Positions 32,651-38,546 of a DNA stretch of 38,546 nucleotides are shown here, one piece after another. The position numbers were made by a program, and so were the translations under genes. The DNA is from Deltaproteobacteria bacterium. GTDB taxonomy: Bacteria; Myxococcota; Myxococcia; Myxococcales; 40CM-4-68-19. The notes below the pieces were generated by a model. That model was not told the origin of the DNA. It saw only the letters and a program-made list of their open reading frames with translations, and did not search any database. Numbering within the stretch: the stretch's first letter is position 1; every line of letters begins with the position of its first letter. The stretch lies in the NCBI GenBank assembly GCA_025358085.1, contig JANYKT010000145.1, positions 1 through 38,546 of the forward strand, given 5' to 3'.

Positions 32651-33029
32651 TCAAATCGAACCGAGCGCAGCCGCCGCGCGAAGGTACTGGACGACCATCG
32701 CGTGCAATCGCTCAGCCTGCCGCGGGTCGGCGAATGAGCCGTCCGGCGCGAAGGCCGTGGCGGCGTTCGCGAGCGCGAACATCTGGGGGTCCACCCACAT
32801 CCCGCAGGGTGGCGAGCAGCAAGCCGTTCGCCGCGCGCAGCCGGGCCGAGAGCTTTTGCGCGGCTTCGGGCAGCGGCAGGTCCGCGTTGAACGGCGGCAA
32901 CTCGAGAGCAGACGAGTCGGCGACGTCCACCTCAGCTCCAGCGGCGCGCGCGAAGCTGACCGCGACGTCGAGCAGCTGCCGATTCAAGGAGTTCCTGCGC
33001 AAAGACGCGCCGAGCGCGAGGAGCTTCAT
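32651..33029 (-). pseudogene. NADPH-dependent FMN reductase, internal deletion and frameshift
   Basis: The first 73 codons from the ATG at 33029 give a good flavodoxin-like NAD(P)H:FMN reductase start (LALGASLRRNSLNRQLL, FNADLPLPEAAQKL, ANGLLLAT). The expected FMN-binding PEYN...LKNAIDW region is missing. The frame then shifts, and the family's C-terminus appears in another frame (WVDPQMFALANAATAF, then AERLHAMVVQYLRAAA) to a TGA at 32651-32653. About 65-70 codons are gone, so no active enzyme can be made. The original ATG overlaps the sirtuin ATG on the other strand. Confidence 0.82.
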
Positions 33030-33825
33030 GGCGAGCTATCATTCCGGTCCGATGATCCCGATTCCAAGAGCAGGCCCCGGCCGGGACTTTGCGCCCTTAG
33101 AGCTGAGGCGCACCGACCGCGTCTTCGTCCTGACCGGCGCCGGCATCAGCGCGGAGAGCGGCGTCGCCACCTTCCGGGACGCGAACGGGCTTTGGGAGAA
33201 GCACCGGGTCGAGGACGTCGCCACGCCCGAGGGCTTCGCGCGCGATCCGCGCCTGGTCTGGCGCTTCTACTCGGAGCGTCGCGCACAGATCGCCAAGGTC
33301 CGGCCGAACCCGGCCCACGTCGCGCTGGCGAAGCTCGAGGAAGCGCTCGGCGACGGGCTCTTTCTCTGCACCCAGAATGTGGACCCGCTGCATGAGCTCG
33401 GCGGTTCGCGACGCGTGCACCATATGCACGGCGAACTCTGCAAGACGCGCTGCGAGCGCTGCGCCCGGCCCGCCTTCGACGATGCCCGGCAGTACGTCGA
33501 TTCCGAAGAGCCGGTGCGCTGCGAGCTTTGCGGCGGGAGGCTGCGGCCAGCGGTGGTGTGGTTCGGCGAGATCCCGCTCGGGATGGACTCGATCTTCGCC
33601 GCCGTTCAGGACTGCGATCTCTTCCTGACCGTCGGCAGTTCGGGCGCAGTGCACCCGGCAGCGGCTCTGGTCTCACACCTGCGCAATCATCCCAGTCCGC
33701 GAACGGGCCGATATGCGCGCACGATTTATTTAGGCCTCGAGCGGCCCGAGAACGCACATTCTTTCGACGAGTGCCGGCTGGGGAAAGCGGGAGAGCTGCT
33801 GCCGTCGCTCTTCGCGCTGCGCTGA
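33028..33825 (+). CDS. cobB: Sir2-family NAD-dependent protein deacylase (CobB, class III-like)
   Basis: This encodes 265 residues from an ATG at 33028 (GAGGAG four bases before it; ATG 33052 is the alternative). Motifs: GAGISAESG for NAD binding, TQNVD, catalytic His in HMHGE, a zinc site of two CxxC pairs (CERC and CELC), and FGEIPL. Tyr81 and Arg84 in FYSERR match the Tyr-x-x-Arg that lets class III sirtuins such as SIRT5 and CobB bind acidic acyl groups, so desuccinylation or demalonylation is likely besides deacetylation. Confidence 0.92.
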   Translation: MASYHSGPMIPIPRAGPGRDFAPLELRRTDRVFVLTGAGISAESGVATFRDANGLWEKHRVEDVATPEGFARDPRLVWRFYSERRAQIAKVRPNPAHVALAKLEEALGDGLFLCTQNVDPLHELGGSRRVHHMHGELCKTRCERCARPAFDDARQYVDSEEPVRCELCGGRLRPAVVWFGEIPLGMDSIFAAVQDCDLFLTVGSSGAVHPAAALVSHLRNHPSPRTGRYARTIYLGLERPENAHSFDECRLGKAGELLPSLFALR

Positions 33826-33846
33826 CCGGCTTGAACTCACCGCCAG

Positions 33847-34296
33847 CTACTTGCGCGAGGGATGAGGAGGAAAGAGGCGCGCCTCGATAGTGTCCGCGGA
33901 AGCGTTGAAGTCGGCCGCCACGCGCAGAAGCACGGCCCGCACCAGCCGGCGGCGCGGCGGCCGGGTGACAGCTTCTGCAAAGGCAGCGTCAATGCCGCGG
34001 CCCGCGCGCGCGGCGGCGCCCGCGAGGTCTCCAGGATTCAATTTCAGCCAGAGCGCCGCGCGGCAATAAGCATGATACGCGCCCATCCATTGCACCCAGG
34101 GCTCGTGGACGCCGGCCTCGAGCGCCGCGGCGCGTCCTTCAAGTTCGGAAAGCGGAAGGTTGTCCAGCTCGCGCAGCGCTCCGGGAAACTCTGCCGCGAG
34201 TGCCCGCAACACGCCCCGCTCAGCGCCGCCAATCTCCCTGATGGCGAGGAGCGTCCGATACTTCCGCAAGAGAGCGCGCTGCTCATTCTCTTCCAT
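33847..34296 (-). CDS. Hypothetical helical protein
   Basis: This encodes 149 residues from an ATG at 34296, 12 bases after the epsC stop on the same strand, so probably the last gene of the cysK-epsC operon. It is all-helical in appearance and Ala/Arg-rich, with conserved-looking aromatic residues in PWVQWMGAYHAYCRAALWLKL. There is no signal or membrane segment. No family recognised. Confidence 0.55.
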   Translation of the reverse strand: MEENEQRALLRKYRTLLAIREIGGAERGVLRALAAEFPGALRELDNLPLSELEGRAAALEAGVHEPWVQWMGAYHAYCRAALWLKLNPGDLAGAAARAGRGIDAAFAEAVTRPPRRRLVRAVLLRVAADFNASADTIEARLFPPHPSRK

Positions 34297-34308
34297 ACGT
34301 TACAACGA

Positions 34309-35205
34309 TTAGATACCGGCTCCCTGGGCGAAACGGCTCTCGAGCGGACGTGCCTGCGTGACATTGCTTCCGGGGGGCACCGACGCAGTCAGCCAGACGT
34401 TGCCGCCAATGACGGAGCCCCGCCCAATCGTGATGCGTCCGAGAATCGAGGCGCCCGCGTAAACGATCACGTCGTCCTCGAGAATAGGGTGGCGGTCCAG
34501 ACCTTTGATGGGGTTCCCAAGCTGATCCAGCGAGAAGCTCTTTGCCCCCAGCGTTACGCCCTGGTAAAGGCGGACGTTGCGGCCAATGCGCGCCGTCTCG
34601 CCAATGACCACGCCAGTGCCGTGATCGATAAAGAATCCTTCGCCGATCATTGCGCCCGGATGGATATCAATGCCGGTGACCGCGTGCGCGTGTTCGGTAA
34701 TCATGCGCGGAATCAGCGGCACGCCCAGCGAATGCAACTCGTGCGCGAGACGCTGGTGGGTGATCGCCAGTATTCCTGGATACGAGTAGATCGCTTCCTG
34801 GCGCGTCTGCAGCGCAGGATCGCCAAGAAAGGCTGCCTCCACGTCGGTCGCAACCCGGCGCCGGACCGCCGGGAGCTGCTCGAGGAAATGCACTTCCACT
34901 GCTGCCGCGCGCTCGGCACAGTGCGGGCAGTCCTCAAAGTCGTGGCCTCCGGCAAACGCGATGCCGCGCTGCACCTGTTCTCGCAGTGTGGCAAGCGCTC
35001 TGCGCACCGACTCTGCAACGATTTTGCGCAGACCAGACCGCGGCAGGTCGGTCTCGCGAAAATAGCCGGGGAAGAAGGCGTCGCGCAGGTCCTCCACCGC
35101 GGCGAGCACTGCCGGCAGCGAGGGGAGAGCCAGCCTTCCGCTTCCGGCTGGAACGATTTCCGCAGCGGAGGCGCACAAGGAATCGACGACGGCGTCGATG
35201 CTCAA
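34309..35205 (-). CDS. epsC: Serine O-acetyltransferase, EpsC type
   Basis: A TTG at 35205 overlaps the cysK stop as TTGA and gives 298 residues; no ATG fits the N-terminus. The C-terminal half is a left-handed beta-helix acyltransferase ([55 protein letters not shown]) with catalytic His and Asp in IDHGTG. The N-terminal 150 residues are helical, with a CPHC pair of unknown purpose. It makes O-acetylserine, the substrate of CysK encoded immediately upstream. The EpsC branch is the short-tail type found with cysK in many non-enteric bacteria. Confidence 0.9.
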   Translation of the reverse strand: MSIDAVVDSLCASAAEIVPAGSGRLALPSLPAVLAAVEDLRDAFFPGYFRETDLPRSGLRKIVAESVRRALATLREQVQRGIAFAGGHDFEDCPHCAERAAAVEVHFLEQLPAVRRRVATDVEAAFLGDPALQTRQEAIYSYPGILAITHQRLAHELHSLGVPLIPRMITEHAHAVTGIDIHPGAMIGEGFFIDHGTGVVIGETARIGRNVRLYQGVTLGAKSFSLDQLGNPIKGLDRHPILEDDVIVYAGASILGRITIGRGSVIGGNVWLTASVPPGSNVTQARPLESRFAQGAGI

Positions 35206-36137
35206 GTGCGTGCCGGCTCGTCCCAAAGCCAGGTGCTCAGGTAACGCTCGCCCGTGTCGCAGATGATCGTGACGATGAGCTTGCCCTCCATCTCGGGCCT
35301 CGCGGCGACGCGCAGGGCAGCGGCGACATTGCCGCCGGCGGAGATGCCACAAAAAATGCCTTCCTCTCGTGCCAGCCGCCGCGCCATCGCTCCCGCTTCT
35401 TCATGGCTCATGGTCAGGATCTCGTCGACCAGCTCAGTTCGCAGATTGCGCGGAATGAAGCCGGCCCCAAGCCCCTGGATCTTGTGTGGGCCCGGTTTGC
35501 CGCCCGAGAGCACGGGCGAGTCCGCCGGCTCGACTGCGATGGCCCGGAAGGAAGGCCGGAGCGGCTTGATGAACTCCGCTACACCGGTAATGGTCCCGCC
35601 AGTCCCGACGCCGGCGACCAGGGCGTCGACCAAGCCATCCGTGTCGGCCCAGATCTCCCTGGCCGTGGTGCGGCGGTGGACGTCGGGGTTCGCCGGGTTA
35701 TCGAATTGCTGCAGGATGAGATAGCGCGAGTCGGCCGCGGCCATCTCCTCCGCTTTGGCGATGGCCCCCTTCATGCCCAGGAGCCCGGGCGTCAGCACCA
35801 GGGTCGCGCCGAAGGCGGCAAGCACCTTGCGCCGCTCAAGACTAGCGGTCTCGGGCATGGTCAACGTGAGTTTGTAACCCCGCACCGCGGCCGGCCAGGC
35901 AAGCGCAATGCCGGTATTCCCGCTGGTCGGCTCGAGCAGGACAGTATCGGGCTTGATCTTTCCGGCTCGCTCAGCCGCCTCGATCATGGCGAGGCCAATG
36001 CGGTCTTTCACGCTGGCGCCCGGATTGAGATTTTCCAGCTTGCCAACGACCTGCCCGGGCAGCCCCCGGCCGACTTTCGCCAGCCGGACGAGGGGAGTCG
36101 AGCCGATGAGCTGCGTCAAATCGCTTTTGATATTCAT
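35202..36137 (-). CDS. cysK: Cysteine synthase A (O-acetylserine sulfhydrylase)
   Basis: This encodes 311 residues from an ATG at 36137, with GGAGA five bases upstream. PLP enzyme of fold type [11 protein letters not shown], Lys in [11 protein letters not shown] (Schiff base), the substrate loop [12 protein letters not shown], the phosphate-binding [11 protein letters not shown], and the C-terminal [12 protein letters not shown]. It combines O-acetylserine with sulphide to give cysteine. The partner acetyltransferase gene overlaps its stop. The first gene of this short operon, its promoter must lie in the 170-base gap to 36308; no clear boxes were seen. Confidence 0.95.
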   Translation of the reverse strand: MNIKSDLTQLIGSTPLVRLAKVGRGLPGQVVGKLENLNPGASVKDRIGLAMIEAAERAGKIKPDTVLLEPTSGNTGIALAWPAAVRGYKLTLTMPETASLERRKVLAAFGATLVLTPGLLGMKGAIAKAEEMAAADSRYLILQQFDNPANPDVHRRTTAREIWADTDGLVDALVAGVGTGGTITGVAEFIKPLRPSFRAIAVEPADSPVLSGGKPGPHKIQGLGAGFIPRNLRTELVDEILTMSHEEAGAMARRLAREEGIFCGISAGGNVAAALRVAARPEMEGKLIVTIICDTGERYLSTWLWDEPART

Positions 36138-36307
36138 GCAGTCTCCTGATCCACGCCCACCGGTCAGGCCGGGGCGAGGGAAAGCGGTTGGCTTGCACTT
36201 AATGAAACTTCAAGATGATCGCAACCGGATCGCGTCAGGTCGTTCCAGACGGGTGAGCAGGTTCAGGTGCGCACGCCGAGAGAGCTTTCTTTGCGCAGGA
36301 GGCAACG

Positions 36308-36493
36308 ATGGTGAATCCAATCGAGTGGGAGCCGCAGGCCAGGGAGCGATTGGCCAAGGTGCCGTTCTTCATGCGACCGCTGGTCAGAAGGCGGGCGGAG
36401 CAGGCGGCTCGCGAGCGGGGAATGACAACGGTGACCTCGGTGCTGCTCGAAGAACTTAAAAGCGGGCAGCATGGAAAGGGCAAACTCCAGTAA
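36308..36493 (+). CDS. Stand-alone PCP_red-domain small protein
   Basis: This encodes 61 residues from an ATG at 36308 with a good GGAGG six bases upstream. The sequence IEWEPQARERLAKVPFFMRPLVRRRAEQAARERGMTTVT follows the PCP_red domain closely (W-x-x-x-A-x-x-x-L-x-K-V-P-F-F-x-R...). This domain ends the BchB subunit of dark protochlorophyllide reductase but also occurs alone in many non-photosynthetic bacteria, where its role is unknown. No other pigment genes are in the window. Confidence 0.82.
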   Translation: MVNPIEWEPQARERLAKVPFFMRPLVRRRAEQAARERGMTTVTSVLLEELKSGQHGKGKLQ

Positions 36494-36567
36494 GTGGAGC
36501 GCTGGAAGCATGCCAATGAGGGCACCAATGCACGGCAACAACTTCGCCGCCATTGTATGCAAACCAG

Positions 36568-37167
36568 ATGGACAAGAAGTTTTGGCAAAGCCTTTATGAC
36601 TCAGGCAGTCCCCGTTTCGACGTAGGGGCGACGAGCCCACCGCTCGTCGACTGGCTCGACGCGCATCCGAAGGCGGCGGGGCGCGCGGTGGTGCCGGGCT
36701 GCGGGTATGGCCATGACGTCATCGAATTGGCGCGGCGTGGGCTGGTTGCGGTCGGGATCGACTACGTGACGGACGCGGTTGAGGCTGCGCGGGAAGCGGC
36801 GCAACAGGCGGGCATGTCCGCGCGGGCCCTTTTCCTCGACCAGGACATTTTCGCTTTGGGCAGCGAGCACGACGGCAGCTACGACCTGTTCTTCGAGCAG
36901 ACCTGCTATTGCGCCATCGACCCCGGCCGGCGCGATGAGTACGCGGCATTGGCCGCGCGACTGGTTGCACCCGGAGGGCTCTTGCTCTTCGTCGTCTATC
37001 CCGTTGATGGCCACCAGGGCGGCCCGCCGTTCGCGATTGATTCCAGCGAGATCGGCCCGCGCTTCATTCGGGACTTCGAGCTGCTGCAGATGGGCCCGCC
37101 CGTGCGCACTTCGAAGCCGACGCGCGTGGGCAAGGAGCAGTTCGCGGTGCTGCGCAGGAGAATCTAG
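36568..37167 (+). CDS. TPMT-like SAM-dependent methyltransferase
   Basis: The ATG at 36568 gives 199 residues (a TTG at 36553 is possible). The start KKFWQSLYDSGSPRFDVGATSPPL, the SAM loop VPGCGYGHDVIELARRG, VGIDYVTDAVEAARE, then YDLFFEQTCYCAIDPGRRDEY and GGLLLFVVYPVDGHQGGPPF, follow the thiopurine/thiocyanate methyltransferase family. Natural substrates of bacterial members are sulphur, selenium or tellurium compounds. No ribosome site is obvious. It may be transcribed with the PCP_red gene 74 bases upstream. Confidence 0.85.
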   Translation: MDKKFWQSLYDSGSPRFDVGATSPPLVDWLDAHPKAAGRAVVPGCGYGHDVIELARRGLVAVGIDYVTDAVEAAREAAQQAGMSARALFLDQDIFALGSEHDGSYDLFFEQTCYCAIDPGRRDEYAALAARLVAPGGLLLFVVYPVDGHQGGPPFAIDSSEIGPRFIRDFELLQMGPPVRTSKPTRVGKEQFAVLRRRI

Positions 37168-37237
37168 GCTACTTGCGATCGGCGCGGCGGACGCCGTCTG
37201 GTCTCGACGGCACCCAGGCCCGGGCGTTTTGCGCGGC

Positions 37238-38068
37238 TCAGCCGCCGCGCGCGGCGGCGGCGTCCATCCAGGAGCGGAGTGAGCGCACGATAGGCTCGGT
37301 CACGGCGCTCAATTTCTCGGCGCGCAGCATATCGCGGAGCAGGTCGCGGCCCGCCAACGTCTCGTGCAACGCCAGGAGCGCCGCGGTCACACGCGTCTGC
37401 TCGGGCCCGCTCAGCCTGGCCGCCAGCACGAAGCCGTCAGGCGGTATGGGCTCGGTCACATGCAGCACGCGCAGCCATGGCGCGGCGTCGCCGACAGCGC
37501 GCCGCACATCTTCGAGCGCGGCTCCCGGGTCGCGTCCCGCGGCGTCGCTGACGAAGCAGGCGCAGACATCGGCCTCGCCCGCGACCACTGCCGCTGACGC
37601 TTTCGCCGCCGAGCCGAAGAACTCTTCGCTGGCGAAGAAGCGCTCGGGTGCGGCGCCCAGCATCGAGAGCTCAAGGCGTGGGAAGACGTAGCCTGACCCC
37701 GAGCTGCGATCGACCCAGGCCGCGCGCAGCCCACGCATGCGGGAAAGCCCAACCACCGGCTGGTCCTTGCGCACCAACAGGGCCGACCGATACGTCAGCC
37801 ATCCACCGCGCAGCGGCACCGCTGCGAGCCGGGCACCCTGGCGGGTCGCGCGCGCGTGCAGCAGGGGCGGCAGCCACGCTACCTGCGTAGTGCCCGCGAG
37901 CAGGCGCTCCAGCAGCAGCTCATAGCTGGGCGCGACCTCCGCGGTGACCGTATTGCCGAGCGCGGTGCCGAGCAGCCCCGCGAGCCTGGGCAGCAGCAGG
38001 GCGACATTGCCGCCGTGATTGTGGCTCGCGCCCAGCTCCAGCGGCGGCATCGTCATTTCAACGGTCAC
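37238..38068 (-). CDS. PhnD-like substrate-binding protein without a signal peptide
   Basis: A GTG at 38068 with AGGA upstream gives 276 residues; the longer frame to 38140 adds no signal peptide either. The fold is that of phosphate/phosphonate ABC binding proteins (PhnD/SsuA/transferrin-like): SYELLLERLLAGTTQVAWLPPLLHARA, SALLVRKDQPV, AAWVDRSSGSGYVFPRLEL, FFGSAAKASAAVVAGEADVCACF. No permease or ATPase gene is adjacent. A cytoplasmic ligand-sensing role is possible. Confidence 0.75.
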   Translation of the reverse strand: MTVEMTMPPLELGASHNHGGNVALLLPRLAGLLGTALGNTVTAEVAPSYELLLERLLAGTTQVAWLPPLLHARATRQGARLAAVPLRGGWLTYRSALLVRKDQPVVGLSRMRGLRAAWVDRSSGSGYVFPRLELSMLGAAPERFFASEEFFGSAAKASAAVVAGEADVCACFVSDAAGRDPGAALEDVRRAVGDAAPWLRVLHVTEPIPPDGFVLAARLSGPEQTRVTAALLALHETLAGRDLLRDMLRAEKLSAVTEPIVRSLRSWMDAAAARGG

Positions 38069-38162
38069 GGCGGGGATCCTGTCTTGATTGATTGCTAGTA
38101 CGCAAGTCCCTTTGGATTGCGACTGACCTGCGGGAGGCACCGAGGGTATAGGCTAAAAGCAT

Positions 38163-38546
38163 ATGGAGAGGCTCGTCGCGCTTTATGAGGAGATCCTCCG
38201 TGCGCTCGATGCGCGCCGGCTGGTGGGCGAGGCGTGCGCAGGCCTCGCGCGCGCGCCGCTGGTGCTCGCGCTGGGAAAGGCGGCGGGCGAAATGGTCGAG
38301 GGCGCGCGCGACGCGCTCGGTGATTCCCCCGGCGTCATTGCGCTCAAGCCCGACGCGCCCGCGCCTGCCGGCCCCGCGTGCGTGTACCGCGGGGATCATC
38401 CGATTCCGGACCAAGGCTCGCTGGAGGCGGGCGAGGCGTTGCTGGCGGCGGCCCGCGCGGCGGACCGGCCGGCTCTCATCCTGATCAGCGGTGGCGGCTC
38501 TTCGCTGGCGGAGGTGCCGATCGACGGCGTCACGCTGCAGCGCCTG
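38163..38546 (+). CDS. Glycerate 2-kinase, MOFRL/GckA type (3' end beyond window)
   Basis: An ATG at 38163 opens a frame that runs to the window edge (128 codons). The translation shows LVLALGKAAGEMVEGA, GDHPIPDQGSLEAGEALL and LILISGGGSSLAEVP, the N-terminal signatures of the DUF4147/MOFRL glycerate kinase family, which phosphorylate glycerate at C2. The C-terminal MOFRL domain would lie outside the window. It is divergent from the PhnD-like gene across about 94 bases. Confidence 0.88.
   Translation, partial: MERLVALYEEILRALDARRLVGEACAGLARAPLVLALGKAAGEMVEGARDALGDSPGVIALKPDAPAPAGPACVYRGDHPIPDQGSLEAGEALLAAARAADRPALILISGGGSSLAEVPIDGVTLQRL

Overview
The window is GC-rich (roughly 65%) bacterial chromosome with dense, mostly short operons, overlapping start/stop codons and several GTG/TTG starts. 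The gene content (menaquinol-type split cytochrome b, multihaem cytochrome c, caa3-like oxidase genes, Cys-rich lipoproteins with a C-x(4)-D-x-C look, a class III cyclase with extra domains, a long secreted subtilase) fits a Myxococcota-like, aerobically respiring soil or sediment bacterium. That placement is inference from gene families, not from a phylogenetic marker.

Layout. 1-2151: the 3' end of a Gly-rich protein gene, two small minus-strand hypotheticals and a lipoprotein. 2171-4190: an IS1182-type insertion sequence lying in the remains of another gene and read in frame with it. 4203-5501: an ArsR repressor / SRPBCC / VOC operon on the minus strand with a palindromic operator over the repressor start. 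5721-8618: a Cys-rich lipoprotein and a three-gene oxidoreductase operon (Gfo/Idh/MocA, SDR, SDR-like protein lacking its catalytic residues). 8738-14349: DoxX, a lipoprotein, an alpha/beta hydrolase, a double-cyclase-domain protein and release factor 3. 14454-14529: tRNA-Ala(CGC) with its own promoter. 14607-15339: a membrane-anchored Mrr-like protein and a small membrane protein.

15506-28281 is the centrepiece: a complete electron-transfer chain on one strand. It encodes a Rieske protein, a b6-like cytochrome b, subunit IV, an eight-haem membrane-anchored cytochrome c with a coiled-coil stalk, a secreted cupredoxin, haem A synthase (CtaA), haem O synthase (CtaB), cytochrome oxidase subunits II, I, III and IV, and three very small membrane proteins. 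There is no separate cytochrome c1 or soluble monohaem cytochrome c, and oxidase subunit II has no fused cytochrome c domain, so the multihaem protein and/or the cupredoxin probably carry electrons between the quinol-oxidising complex and the oxidase. The cytochrome b keeps the Cys that binds haem ci in b6f complexes, and oxidase subunit I lacks the K-channel lysine. A strong terminator closes the block.

28364-38546: a secreted S8 protease with a PA-like insert, a methyltransferase, a decayed FMN reductase, a class III-like sirtuin, a hypothetical, cysteine synthesis (cysK-epsC, overlapping), a 61-residue PCP_red-domain protein, a TPMT-like methyltransferase, a PhnD-like binding protein without a signal peptide, and the 5' end of a glycerate 2-kinase running off the window. 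Apart from the IS and its target remnant no stretch over 300 bases lacks a gene.
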